Positions 21,389 to 32,280 of a stretch of DNA of 64,000 bases are shown in pieces; positions within the stretch are counted from its first letter, which is position 1; the number at the start of each line of letters is the position of its first letter. The translations under genes were made by a program, and so were the position numbers. The notes under the pieces were generated by a model, which saw only the letters and a program-made list of their open reading frames with translations, was not told where the DNA came from and searched no databases. Source of the DNA: Wenzhouxiangellaceae bacterium (GTDB taxonomy: Bacteria; Pseudomonadota; Gammaproteobacteria; Xanthomonadales; Wenzhouxiangellaceae); the NCBI GenBank assembly GCA_028289455.1, contig JANQPN010000060.1, positions 92,870 through 156,869 on the forward strand, written 5' to 3'.

Positions 21389-23078
21389 CCTGTTCCTGAT
21401 TGCATTGGCAGTGCTGGCATTTTTGCTGTGGTCGCAATGGCAACAGGATTATGCCCGTCCGCTGCAGCCAGCGGGAGTCTCTGCTCAACAAGGCAGCAAT
21501 ACCGCAGCTGATATTCCTGCCGATGATGCGGAGTTACCTGCACCAATTGCAGCAGATGTTCCAACCCCATCGACCGATAACAGTCTGCCTGCGGTACAGT
21601 CAGCTTCCAGTTCTGCAGTTGTTGAGAACAATGGCGAGCTGATCACTGTTGTTACCGATGTGCTGGAAGTTCAGATTGATCCACAGGGTGGAACGGTTGT
21701 TGGAGCCAAATTACTGGATTACCCGGTAGAAGTTGATGAACCTGACAATCCGGTGCAATTGATGCAGCGGAATACTGCTGATGGCACCTATTACGTAGCC
21801 CAGTCCGGTCTGCTGTCTGCAGATAATCCGGCGCCAACACATCTGGTGGACTACAGTTATGAGCAAAACGAATACCGTCTTGCAGATGATCAAAACGAGC
21901 TCAGGATTCCATTGAGCTGGAGCGAGCAGGGCATTAGCGTAGTTAAAACACTGATATTCCAGCGTGGTCAGTATGTGATTGATACGCAACACCAGCTGTC
22001 TAACCAGTCGGGACAGGATTGGCAGGGTAATCGTTATGTTCAACTGCAGCGAACTGCACCGACGGGTGGCAAGGGCAGTTTAACCAATACCTCGCGTTAC
22101 AGTTTTAACGGTGCAGGTTATTACACGCCTGAGGAAAAATTCGATAAGTTGCCGTTCGATGATTTTATCGAGCAAAACCTGAATATCAGTACCAGCAACG
22201 GTTGGATTGCAATGATCCAGCATTATTTCATGAGCGCCTGGTTACCGCCTGCCAACAGCGTGGAAACCATAGGTAGTGCTATCGTTAATCAAACCGGTGT
22301 ACCGAGATACCTGTTGCGTTATCAAAATGCACCTGTGCGTGTTGCCAACGGTCAGACCCATCAGTTTTCCAGCCGGCTGTATGTGGGGCCCAAACTGCAG
22401 GAAGAACTGAAAGATCTGGCGGAAGGTCTGGAGTTAACTGTCGATTACGGCATTTTCACGATTTTCTCCAAACCACTGTTTATTGCGTTGGATTGGATTC
22501 ACACCCTGGTGCTTAACTGGGGTCTGGCAATAGTTATCCTGACACTGTTGATCAAGTTGCTGTTCTTCAAACTGACCGAAGCACAGTACAAGTCCATGGC
22601 TCGGATGCGCAAATTGCAACCAAGGATAGAAAAGCTTAAAGAACGCTACGGTGATGACAGGCAAAAAATGAGCCAGGCGATGATGGAAATGTACAAAACC
22701 GAGAAGGTCAACCCGTTGGGTGGCTGCCTTCCGATTTTGGTGCAGATTCCGATTTTCATTGCGTTGTACTGGGTGTTGCTGGAGTCGGTGGAATTACGCC
22801 AGGCGCCGTTTTTCGGCTGGATTCAGGATTTATCCAGTCCGGATCCGTATTTTGTACTGCCGCTTATTAACGGTATAGCGATGATCGCTACCCAGCGAAT
22901 GACTCCGTCTCCCGGAATGGACCCCATGCAACGCAAGATGATGAACGCGTTGCCGGTGGTGTTTTCGATTTTATTTGCTTTCTTCCCCGCAGGGCTGGTG
23001 CTGTACTGGGCAACCAATGCAGTTATTTCTTTAGCTCAGCAGTGGTTCATTACCAAACGGATTGAAAACGCAGCCTGA
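21372..23078 (+). CDS. yidC: Membrane protein insertase YidC
   Basis: YidC inserts and folds inner-membrane proteins with or without Sec. The 568 residues have an N-terminal TM anchor (NLFLIALAVLAFLLW), a large periplasmic beta-supersandwich (about 90-345) and the conserved Oxa1-like core: LNWGLAIVILTLLIKLLFF, QPRIEKLKERYGDD, GCLPILVQIPIFIALYWVLL and FPAGLVLYWATNA. It overlaps rnpA and mnmE by 17 nt each. Confidence 0.97.
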   Translation: MPETRNLFLIALAVLAFLLWSQWQQDYARPLQPAGVSAQQGSNTAADIPADDAELPAPIAADVPTPSTDNSLPAVQSASSSAVVENNGELITVVTDVLEVQIDPQGGTVVGAKLLDYPVEVDEPDNPVQLMQRNTADGTYYVAQSGLLSADNPAPTHLVDYSYEQNEYRLADDQNELRIPLSWSEQGISVVKTLIFQRGQYVIDTQHQLSNQSGQDWQGNRYVQLQRTAPTGGKGSLTNTSRYSFNGAGYYTPEEKFDKLPFDDFIEQNLNISTSNGWIAMIQHYFMSAWLPPANSVETIGSAIVNQTGVPRYLLRYQNAPVRVANGQTHQFSSRLYVGPKLQEELKDLAEGLELTVDYGIFTIFSKPLFIALDWIHTLVLNWGLAIVILTLLIKLLFFKLTEAQYKSMARMRKLQPRIEKLKERYGDDRQKMSQAMMEMYKTEKVNPLGGCLPILVQIPIFIALYWVLLESVELRQAPFFGWIQDLSSPDPYFVLPLINGIAMIATQRMTPSPGMDPMQRKMMNALPVVFSILFAFFPAGLVLYWATNAVISLAQQWFITKRIENAA

Positions 23079-24387
23079 CACCATCTGTGCCATTGCCACG
23101 CCATCAGGAACCGGTGGCGTGGGTATCATCCGGATTTCAGGTCCTGATGCGCAGTCTATAGCACAAACACTGTGCGGAGAGCTTCCACAGCCCAGGCATG
23201 CTGTACTGCGCAGCTTGCGTGACAATAATGACCGTATTCTGGATCGTGGTCTGGTGTTGCTGTTTCCTGCGCCGCATTCATTTACCGGCGAGGATGTTGT
23301 CGAACTGCATACTCACGGCGGCCAGGTATTACTGCAGCTGCTGTTGCAGCAACTTTGCCGAGCGGGCGCCCGTCTGGCGCGGCCGGGCGAGTTCTCCGAG
23401 CGGGCTTTCCTAAACGATAAAATCGATTTAACCCAGGCAGAAGCCATTGCTGATTTGATTCATGCCGGCAGTGAAGCGGCAGTCCGGGCAGCTAATCGCA
23501 GCCTGGATGGTGGCTTGAGCAAACCTGTGAATATCCTGCAGCAGGATTTGATTGAGTTGCGGATGTGGGTAGAGGCGGCATTGGACTTTCCTGAGGAAGA
23601 AATAGATTTCCTGGCAGATGAAAGAATTTTGGAATCACTGCAGCGGGTACAGCAACAGACTCAGTCTCTGCTGTCTGACGCTCAAGCCGGCGTTCACCTG
23701 ACTCAAGGCGCCCGGCTGGCCATTATTGGTCCACCGAATGCAGGGAAATCCAGTTTACTCAATGCTTTGGTAAAACGGGATGCTGCTATTGTCACCGATA
23801 TTCCCGGGACCACGCGGGATGTATTGCGTGAGCGCCTTGAAATTGGAGGAATCCCGCTGGAAGTGATTGATACGGCTGGGTTACGTGACAGCAATGACCC
23901 GGTAGAACAGGAAGGTATACGCCGGGCACATGCTGCACTGACAGACGCTGATGTCGTATTGTGGTTGTTGGACGCCACTGAACAAACAGATGGAACTCAA
24001 CCACCGCCGGTAAGTTTGAAAGCACCTGTAATTATTGTTGGTAATAAGAGAGATTTGCTGGATGATACCGCTGCCCGGGAGCGGTATCGGGTGATGGTAT
24101 CAGCGAAAACAGGGGAAGGTTTGGAATTATTGGAACAGGCCATTTTGGAAAGCCTGAAAGTCAACAGCGGTGATGCCCAGGCATTCGCCGCCCGACCCCG
24201 ACATGTCGCTGCACTGAGCCAGGTTTCCCAGCATCTGATAACAGCAGCCGGGCATATTCCCCATGCCGGGGAATTGTTTGCCGAAGAGTTACTTGAAGCA
24301 CAGCAGGCGTTGTCAGAAATCACCGGTGAATATCATAACGATGATCTTCTGGGAACGATCTTCAGTAGTTTTTGTATCGGAAAATAA
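23062..24387 (+). CDS. mnmE: tRNA uridine-5-carboxymethylaminomethyl modification GTPase MnmE
   Basis: MnmE works with MnmG to modify U34 of several tRNAs. The 441 residues begin with the formyl-tetrahydrofolate-binding domain (TICAIATPSGTGGVGIIRIS). The G domain has GPPNAGKSSLLNAL, DIPGTTRD, DTAGLR and GNKRDL, and the protein ends FSSFCIGK, the catalytic C-x-G-K motif. Only a TTG (23062) is available as start: the frame has a TAG upstream and no ATG before the conserved region. This rare start overlaps the yidC 3' end by 17 nt. Confidence 0.96.
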   Translation: MKTQPDTICAIATPSGTGGVGIIRISGPDAQSIAQTLCGELPQPRHAVLRSLRDNNDRILDRGLVLLFPAPHSFTGEDVVELHTHGGQVLLQLLLQQLCRAGARLARPGEFSERAFLNDKIDLTQAEAIADLIHAGSEAAVRAANRSLDGGLSKPVNILQQDLIELRMWVEAALDFPEEEIDFLADERILESLQRVQQQTQSLLSDAQAGVHLTQGARLAIIGPPNAGKSSLLNALVKRDAAIVTDIPGTTRDVLRERLEIGGIPLEVIDTAGLRDSNDPVEQEGIRRAHAALTDADVVLWLLDATEQTDGTQPPPVSLKAPVIIVGNKRDLLDDTAARERYRVMVSAKTGEGLELLEQAILESLKVNSGDAQAFAARPRHVAALSQVSQHLITAAGHIPHAGELFAEELLEAQQALSEITGEYHNDDLLGTIFSSFCIGK

Positions 24388-24502
24388 GGGTTTATTGCTG
24401 AATCAGCGAGAGGTCAAACGTTATTTTCATCGACCAATACCACCAAGCCGGCGATATCTGTAAAGGAAAAGGTGTAAATTTCGAAAGCATACCCAACCAA
24501 AA

Positions 24503-24534
24503 TTGTTGAATTTTCAACAAAACATAACTATTAT
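24503..24534 (+). promoter_or_regulatory. Promoter with palindromic operator for the Xre/RES module
   Basis: A perfect 8-bp inverted repeat TTGTTGAA-TT-TTCAACAA (24503-24520) covers a -35-like TTGAAT (24507-24512), with TATTAT at 24529-24534 after 16 bp. A further TCAACAA half-site follows before the start codon. This is the layout expected for autorepression by the antitoxin. Confidence 0.65.
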
Positions 24535-24560
24535 ATCAATAATCAACAAAAGAGCGGCTT

Positions 24561-24917
24561 ATGAGCGCAGTTATATCAGCCACACCAACAGCTCCTGAAG
24601 TACTCAGTAAAGCGGTATTCAAAGCCGGCAAAGCACTGGGTTTAACTCAGGCAGAAGTAGGTAAAGTCATTGGCCGGGAACGCACCGGATTGCGACACGG
24701 GTTAAATCCGACCAGCAAAGCAGGAGAGCTGGCACTGCTGCTGATTCGTTGTTATCGCTCGCTATATGTTCTGGTTGGCGGTGATAATAAGGCGATGCAA
24801 CATTGGTTGTACACCCGTAACCAACACTTGAAGGCCGTTCCCAGGGAACAATTGAACAGCATTCCCGGGCTGATACGGGTAACCGAATACCTGGACGCAA
24901 TGCGCGGCAAAGTTTAG
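24561..24917 (+). CDS. Xre/MbcA/ParS-type antitoxin (DUF2384 domain)
   Basis: This 118-residue protein has an N-terminal Xre-like helix-turn-helix (about 12-50, LSKAVFKAGKALGLTQAEVG, then VIGRERTGLRHG) and a C-terminal toxin-binding domain. The C-terminal half contains ALLLIRCYRSLYVLVGGD, LYTRNQHLKAVPREQL and IRVTEYLDAMRG, as in MbcA/ParS/Xre antitoxins that pair with RES toxins. It precedes the RES gene by about 65-75 nt on the same strand and follows a palindromic promoter it probably represses. By family knowledge it blocks the RES active site. Confidence 0.85.
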   Translation: MSAVISATPTAPEVLSKAVFKAGKALGLTQAEVGKVIGRERTGLRHGLNPTSKAGELALLLIRCYRSLYVLVGGDNKAMQHWLYTRNQHLKAVPREQLNSIPGLIRVTEYLDAMRGKV

Positions 24918-24982
24918 CCGGAACCCTTCTAATCCCAATGGCAAACCAAGTTTAACCTCCTCAATATTGCCATGGATGGATT

Positions 24983-25726
24983 TTGAACAGAATGGATTGG
25001 CCGGCACTGGTACGTTCAACCCCTCCCATACTGGTTACCGGCCGAATCTGGCGGGTAGTCGAAAGCCAGCAGCAAATAGCTACCGCGATGCTGGTGGATG
25101 ATTTGGCAGAGCAGGCATTATTGGAAGATTTGCTGGAAGCTCAGAAACCTCCATGTCCGCCAGGTTGTGAGCGGTTGCACTATTTATTGAAAACGCCATT
25201 CAGATACCCGCCTCTGCGCTGGGGTTCCCGCTTCGGTGATCGATTTGAGCCGGGAATTTTTTATGCATCGCATACACCGCAGACAGCATTGGCGGAAACA
25301 GCATTTTATCGGCTGCTGTTCTTGCACGGGATGAGTCAGTTGCCGGATAGACTGATCAGTCAGCATGTTTTGTTTGCAGTGCGTTGTCACACCAGACAGG
25401 GAGTTAAGTTACAGCATCAGCCATATAAGCAATATACGGAAAAACTGGCAGACCCGGGCAGCTATGTCCATAGTCAGGCACTGGGCAGAGAGTTGCGTAA
25501 GCAGGAGTTTGATGCCATTGAATTTATTTCGGCACGGGAAAAAGACGGGGGAATCAATGTTGCATTAATGAGCCCGGATGCCCTGCGCAGCCGGGAGCCC
25601 GAAAAGCAACTCCGGGTTCTAGCGCAGACAACAAAACAGGGCGTATCTTTTAAACTGGGAGGAGAGCTGATGGAATTTCCAATTGATCAGTTTTTAGTCA
25701 AAGAACAGTTACCCCATCCAGGGTAA
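24983..25726 (+). CDS. RES-domain toxin
   Basis: RES toxins are ADP-ribosyltransferase-fold enzymes; characterised members degrade NAD+ or modify a phosphoribosyl pyrophosphate synthetase. The frame has RIWRVVESQ, RYPPLRWGSRFG, PGIFYASHTPQTALAETAFY (the R, Y/S and E residues of the fold) and a C-terminal GGINVALMSPDALRSR. The frame opens at TTG 24983; ATG 24992, three codons on, may be the true start. At about 245 residues it is slightly longer than the minimal RES domain. It sits directly after its antitoxin. Confidence 0.85.
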   Translation: MNRMDWPALVRSTPPILVTGRIWRVVESQQQIATAMLVDDLAEQALLEDLLEAQKPPCPPGCERLHYLLKTPFRYPPLRWGSRFGDRFEPGIFYASHTPQTALAETAFYRLLFLHGMSQLPDRLISQHVLFAVRCHTRQGVKLQHQPYKQYTEKLADPGSYVHSQALGRELRKQEFDAIEFISAREKDGGINVALMSPDALRSREPEKQLRVLAQTTKQGVSFKLGGELMEFPIDQFLVKEQLPHPG

Positions 25727-25757
25727 CCGTAAACGGGATCATTACCGGGAAACGGCT

Positions 25758-26438
25758 ATGGCGCAGATTCTGATGGTGTTGACTTCACACAACCAAATAG
25801 CTGAAACCGGAAAACCAACCGGGTTTTGGCTGGAGGAGCTGGCAGCTCCATATTATGCTTTTTTAGAGGCCGGGCAGGAAGTTACTCTGGCATCTGTACA
25901 AGGGGGGTTACCGCCGATGGATCCGGAAAGCTGTCAGGCGCCTGACCTGAAGCCTGCAGGGCAGCGGTTTCTGGAAGATCAACAGGCTTTGTGGCAGCTG
26001 GCCAATACCACCTCACTGGCGGATATCACGGCAGAAGACTTTGATGCGGTGTTTTATCCCGGAGGTCATGGCCCGATATGGGATTTGGCAGAGAATCCGC
26101 ATTCTGTCGAGTTAATCGAGAAAATGTACGCTGCGGGAAAACCAGTGGCTTCGATTTGTCACGGGCCGGTTGTACTGATGCATGCAAAAACCAGGCAGGG
26201 GAAACCGCTCGTGGTAAACCGGAAGGTTACCTGTTTCAGTAATGCTGAAGAAATCGAAGTGGGTATGGATGTAATGCTGCCGTATTTACTGGAAGATGAA
26301 TTAAAACGCCTGGGAGCAGATTACATGTGTGGGCGTAAGTGGACTGATTTCAGCGTGGCAGACGGTCATCTGATTACCGGGCAGAACCCTGCCTCATCAG
26401 TTAGTACCGCTAATAAGGTATTGTTATTATTAAATTAA
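25758..26438 (+). CDS. DJ-1/PfpI family protein (Hsp31-like glutamine-amidotransferase fold)
   Basis: The 226 residues form a class-I glutamine-amidotransferase-like fold. The nucleophile elbow is SICHGPVVLM, with the glutamate in GFWLEELAAPYY and a GGHGPIWDL loop, the combination found in Hsp31/YDR533C-type DJ-1 proteins linked to methylglyoxal or glyoxalase III activity. A CFSNAEE motif and a WTDFSVADGHLITGQNPASS C-terminus support that subfamily. It follows the toxin-antitoxin pair but is probably separate. The exact substrate is not predictable. Confidence 0.87.
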   Translation: MAQILMVLTSHNQIAETGKPTGFWLEELAAPYYAFLEAGQEVTLASVQGGLPPMDPESCQAPDLKPAGQRFLEDQQALWQLANTTSLADITAEDFDAVFYPGGHGPIWDLAENPHSVELIEKMYAAGKPVASICHGPVVLMHAKTRQGKPLVVNRKVTCFSNAEEIEVGMDVMLPYLLEDELKRLGADYMCGRKWTDFSVADGHLITGQNPASSVSTANKVLLLLN

Positions 26439-26463
26439 ACCGGTCTGTTAACAAAATCATCAC

Positions 26464-26491
26464 TTGTTTATCACATGACGGCGTGTATAGT
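26464..26491 (+). promoter_or_regulatory. Promoter of a candidate small RNA
   Basis: TTGTTT (26464-26469) and TATAGT (26486-26491), spaced 16 bp, lie just after the DJ-1-like gene and point into a gene-free stretch ending in a strong terminator. Confidence 0.5.
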
Positions 26492-26496
26492 AAGGT

Positions 26497-26647
26497 AACC
26501 TCCAGATAGGGTAGAGGTTGGTCTTGGTTAGACAACAGGATTACGGTAGAGCCGTGACAGGATGTAGATCAATAGATCACGGATGAAAACATCAATACAA
26601 GGCCATTAATGGGCAACTGAAAGAATTTCAGTTGCCCATTATTTATT
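26497..26647 (+). ncRNA. Candidate small RNA with GGA motifs (possible CsrA/RsmA-binding type)
   Basis: A free-standing transcript of about 150 nt is implied by an upstream promoter and a downstream intrinsic terminator in a gap between convergent genes. It opens with a hairpin AACCTC / GAGGTT (26497-26502 and 26514-26519). ACAGGAT occurs twice and ACGGATG once, with short hairpins (CGG-TAGAG-CCG and GATG-AAAA-CATC) between them. GACAGGATGT approaches the CsrA-binding consensus. No open reading frame with a ribosome site is seen. With only three GGA elements it would be a minor Csr-type RNA at best; it could be another sRNA class or a 3' UTR product of the upstream gene. Confidence 0.5.
26608..26647 (+). 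terminator. Strong rho-independent terminator
   Basis: A perfect 15-bp stem (26608-26622 with 26626-26640) and a three-base loop are followed by ATTTATT. The T-rich side shows plus-strand orientation, ending the sRNA or the DJ-1-like transcript; thiC converges from the other side. Confidence 0.85.
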
Positions 26648-26664
26648 CTGGACGAACTAAAAAG

Positions 26665-28791
<2,127 letters not shown>

Positions 28792-29463
28792 ATGAATTTA
28801 GAACAAGCCCGCTTTAACATGGTTGAACAACAGGTGCGAACCTGGGAAGTGCTGGATCAGCGCGTATTGGATGTATTACACAATCTGCCGCGTGAAGACT
28901 TTGTCCCAACCCGCTATCGTCAGATGGCATATGCGGATCTGCAGGTTCCACTGGCGCATGGTCAGCGAATGCTGACGCCGGTAGTGGAGGGACGCCTGCT
29001 GCAGGCAGCACAGATACAAGCGACTGATGAAGTGGTGGAAATAGGCCTGGGCAGCGGTTATTTAACAGCCTGTATGGCCAGTCTGTCAGCTGGGGTAACG
29101 GCGATAGATATTTATCCGGAGTTTGTTGACGCTGCACACAAGCGGATTTCCAGCCTGAATAGTGCAGGTCAAACAAGCCTCGGAAGTGTCAATCTGCAAC
29201 ATGCGGATGTATTTTCCGGCTGGCAGCCTGAACAGGCAGCTGATGTAATTATGGTTGGTGCTTCATTGCCATTTGTGCCGGAGTCATTCCTGCATTGGTT
29301 GAAGCCACAGGGCAGGATGTTGATAGTTGTTGGACAGTCACCATTGATGGAAGCACGGTTAATCACCCGCAGAGGTGAACATGATTGGCACACAGAGAGT
29401 TTATTTGAAACCGATATCCCGGCATTAGAATACGCCGAACTATCGCAACCATTTGAATTCTGA
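28792..29463 (+). CDS. Divergent protein-L-isoaspartate O-methyltransferase-like protein
   Basis: This 223-residue class-I methyltransferase belongs to the PIMT-like group often found just upstream of tolC. The SAM motif is VVEIGLGSGYLTACMASL, followed by TAIDIYPEFVDAA, NLQHADVFSGW and LKPQGRMLIVVG. The region that in true PIMT holds the catalytic serine (GQTIS-x-P) reads GQRMLTP here, so isoaspartate repair activity is doubtful. It ends 52 nt before tolC and may be co-transcribed with it. The methyl acceptor is unknown. Confidence 0.8.
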   Translation: MNLEQARFNMVEQQVRTWEVLDQRVLDVLHNLPREDFVPTRYRQMAYADLQVPLAHGQRMLTPVVEGRLLQAAQIQATDEVVEIGLGSGYLTACMASLSAGVTAIDIYPEFVDAAHKRISSLNSAGQTSLGSVNLQHADVFSGWQPEQAADVIMVGASLPFVPESFLHWLKPQGRMLIVVGQSPLMEARLITRRGEHDWHTESLFETDIPALEYAELSQPFEF

Positions 29464-29515
29464 TGACATCCAATCGCTATTGTGATTTATAAAATATTAT
29501 TCTGGAGTCTGAAAA

Positions 29516-30877
29516 ATGTATAAACGGCACACCCCTGTAACATGGATGACGGGCCTATTATTAGGGCTGATGTCTATGACATCTGCGCTGGCTGTTGATC
29601 TCGTCGGAATTCACGATGTTGCCGTGACAAAGGACCCACAGTTGCGGGCAGCGGCGCTGCGACGTGATGCATCCGGTGAAAACAGCGATATCGCCTGGGC
29701 AAATTTTTACCCGCAAATATCAGGTAGTGCCAGCTATAACCGAGGTAAAAACAGGTTATCAATAGCTGGAAACAGAATTCTGCCTAATGCTGATATTGAC
29801 CGCGAAAACTACCGGGTAGAGTTGCGGCAGTCGATTTTCAACTGGGCAAATTACGGTCAGCTGGAACAGGCACGCGCTCAGGTCTCTGCAGCTGAGGCAG
29901 ATTATGATGCGGCATACCAGGACTTTTTGTTCCGGGTCAGTGATCGTTATTTTGCCATTTTGACCTCGGAAGATGCCCTGATATTTGCCAGAGCGGAAGA
30001 AAAGGCGCTGCAACGGCAATTCGAGCAGGCGGAACAACGGTTTGAAGTTGGCTTGACTGCGGTAACCGATGTGCTGGATGCCCGAGCCAGCTACGACCAG
30101 GCAAGAGCGCGAGTTATTGTTGCCCAAAATCAGCTGGAAGACGCTAATGAAGGCTTGCGTGAGCTGACCGGTACTTATTTTGAAGATATCAAGAAATTAT
30201 CTGAGGAACTTCCATTAGAAGAGCCCAACCCCGCGAATTCTCAGGAATGGGTGGATATCGCCATGGTGAATAATCCAACACTCCAGTCTTTGCGGGAAAA
30301 CGCTGAGGTATCCCAGGCGAATGTACAGTTGCAACGTGCCGGGCATTTACCCACTCTGGATTTTGTTGCTTCATTCAATCGCAGCGCCAACAATGCGTTT
30401 GTTTTGCGTGACGACTTCCAGCAACCGGTTGGTAATGCTTTGCTGTTAAGTGATGACAGTCAGGTCGGCTTGGAATTAAGCGTGCCGATTTTCAGCGGTT
30501 TTCGTGTTAGTTCACAAACCCGGCAGGCGAAGCTCAATATGAATGCAGCTTTTCAGGATGTGGAGGCGCAAGAGCGGACCACCGTTCGCAGTACGGAAAA
30601 TGCATACAGAGCGGTATTGGCTGATATTCAGGAAGTTGAAGCACGTAAGCAGGCATTGATTTCAGCGCAGAGTGCTTTGGATTCAACCCAGGCCGGATTT
30701 GATGTTGGAACCCGTACAATCGTAGATGTATTGCTCAGCGAACAGCGATTTTTCCAGGCCCAGCGTGATTATTCTCAAGCCAGACACACCTATATTCTGG
30801 ATCAGCTACGCCTTAAGCAGGCTGCAGGCGTACTATCACCGGAAGATCTGATTCGCGTTAATACGCTGCTGAATTAA
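29516..30877 (+). CDS. tolC: TolC-family outer-membrane efflux protein
   Basis: This 453-residue TolC-type channel forms the trimeric outer-membrane duct of type I secretion and tripartite efflux pumps. It has a signal peptide (WMTGLLLGLMSMTSALAV) and two repeat halves of the OEP domain. Family features include FNWANYGQLEQARAQV, VGLTAVTDVLDARASYDQAR in repeat one and VGTRTIVDVLLSEQRFFQAQ in repeat two. No efflux partner genes flank it, as is typical of a general-purpose TolC. Its stop overlaps the convergent waaA stop by 4 nt. Confidence 0.94.
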   Translation: MYKRHTPVTWMTGLLLGLMSMTSALAVDLVGIHDVAVTKDPQLRAAALRRDASGENSDIAWANFYPQISGSASYNRGKNRLSIAGNRILPNADIDRENYRVELRQSIFNWANYGQLEQARAQVSAAEADYDAAYQDFLFRVSDRYFAILTSEDALIFARAEEKALQRQFEQAEQRFEVGLTAVTDVLDARASYDQARARVIVAQNQLEDANEGLRELTGTYFEDIKKLSEELPLEEPNPANSQEWVDIAMVNNPTLQSLRENAEVSQANVQLQRAGHLPTLDFVASFNRSANNAFVLRDDFQQPVGNALLLSDDSQVGLELSVPIFSGFRVSSQTRQAKLNMNAAFQDVEAQERTTVRSTENAYRAVLADIQEVEARKQALISAQSALDSTQAGFDVGTRTIVDVLLSEQRFFQAQRDYSQARHTYILDQLRLKQAAGVLSPEDLIRVNTLLN

Positions 30878-32175
30878 TCAGCATCAGACTGAGTAGGCGA
30901 ATCAAGCATTGTCGTCAGGCGGTTAAGGGTTTTTTCCAGGCCGCCTGACTCATTGGCAACCAATTCCTGAGCTTTTTGCCCCATTTGCCGGCAACGCAGC
31001 GGATCAGCCAGCAGTCGTCTCATATCAGCACCTAATTCGGATTCCCCCTCCAACAGAACAGCCGCACCGGCATTGTTAAGCCGGTCTGCAGTTTCCAGAA
31101 TGTTCTCACGATACGGACCAACAATTACCGGGCAGCCCATGGCTGCCGGTTCTACAGCATTATGACCCCCAACCGGGACCAGTGTGCCGCCGAGGAAGGC
31201 AATATCAGCAGCTCCATACCAGGATAATAATTGCCCGATAATGTCCAGAATAATAACCTCTGCCTGGATATCAATCGGCTGGCTATGTGTATAACGAACA
31301 GCGTATAAACCCTGTTGCATGCATAGTGCATGGACTTTTTCGGCGCGATCGGGGTGGCGTGGTGCAAGCACTAAAAGCAGTTTCGGGAATTCAGGTTTTA
31401 ACTGTTTAAACAGACGTACCAGGACGATTTCTTCACCTTCATGTGTACTGCCTGCCAGGCAAACCAGACGCTGCTCCAGCTGCCTCCGTAATTGTTCACA
31501 GCGATCCCATACCTGTTGGTTTGGCTGCAGGTCGAATTTGAGATTACCGGTGATTTCCACAGCGGTGGATTGTGCACCATGTAGCATCAGTCTTGTGGCA
31601 TCGGCCTGGGATTGTGTTCCCAACCAGTGAACCCGCTCAAGGGTTGGCCGAACCAGGGCGGTAAGCCAGTTAAAACGTGCAGCAGTACGGCGGGATAACC
31701 GGGCATTCAACATCGCTAATGATGCATTATGGCGGCGCGCATAAAAAAACAGATTCGGCCAGATTTCTGTCTCCATAATTAGAATCATGCGTGGTTTTAA
31801 CACTGTCAGGAAACGGCCAATAAGCTGAGGTACATCAAATGGCAGATAGGCATGTTGTACCTTATTGCCAAACCATTCCTGGACCTGTTGAGAAGCGGCC
31901 GGAGTCGTGGTTGTAATGGTAATAGGGGTATCGGGATGCCGGACCAGCAAGCCATCCAGCACTGGTCGTGCCGCATTTAATTCACCTACCGAAACCGCAT
32001 GCAGTAGAATGCCGTTGGTAGCCCAGTCAGACATGTCATGGGAAAACCCGAAACGCTCCCGCCAACGTTTGCGGTAAGCCGGGTTAGTGCGGCTTTTCCA
32101 CAGCAGATGACAAAGTAGAAACGGTATTATTAACCAGAAAACGGCGCTGTAGCACCAACGTAACAAGCGCTCCAT
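30874..32175 (-). CDS. waaA: 3-deoxy-D-manno-octulosonic acid transferase (Kdo transferase) WaaA
   Basis: WaaA attaches Kdo to lipid A precursor at the inner membrane. The 433 residues start with a membrane-associated N-terminus (VFWLIIPFLLCHLLW). Typical GT30 features follow: GILLHAVSVGELNAARPVL, PITITTTTPAASQQV, YLPFDVPQ, METEIWPNL, GSTHEGEE and GGHNAVEPAAMGCPVIVGPY. It converges with tolC, overlapping at the stop codons. Confidence 0.96.
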   Translation of the reverse strand: MERLLRWCYSAVFWLIIPFLLCHLLWKSRTNPAYRKRWRERFGFSHDMSDWATNGILLHAVSVGELNAARPVLDGLLVRHPDTPITITTTTPAASQQVQEWFGNKVQHAYLPFDVPQLIGRFLTVLKPRMILIMETEIWPNLFFYARRHNASLAMLNARLSRRTAARFNWLTALVRPTLERVHWLGTQSQADATRLMLHGAQSTAVEITGNLKFDLQPNQQVWDRCEQLRRQLEQRLVCLAGSTHEGEEIVLVRLFKQLKPEFPKLLLVLAPRHPDRAEKVHALCMQQGLYAVRYTHSQPIDIQAEVIILDIIGQLLSWYGAADIAFLGGTLVPVGGHNAVEPAAMGCPVIVGPYRENILETADRLNNAGAAVLLEGESELGADMRRLLADPLRCRQMGQKAQELVANESGGLEKTLNRLTTMLDSPTQSDAD

Positions 32176-32280
32176 TGAAAGTGATCAGTATAAAAGAACA
32201 GGATAAGTAATCATGTCAGCTAGTATAGCCTGCCACAGCGATGTACCAGCAAAAATGAACCTGTAAAGGCAGAAAATAGC

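Noticed and set aside
24388..24502. Terminator or RNA gene downstream of mnmE
   Set aside because: No stem followed by a T run could be found; the stretch has nothing I can assign.
26497..26647. 6S RNA, or a TPP riboswitch for thiC, in the gap
   Set aside because: The region is downstream of thiC on the other strand and shows neither the long paired structure of 6S RNA nor TPP motifs.
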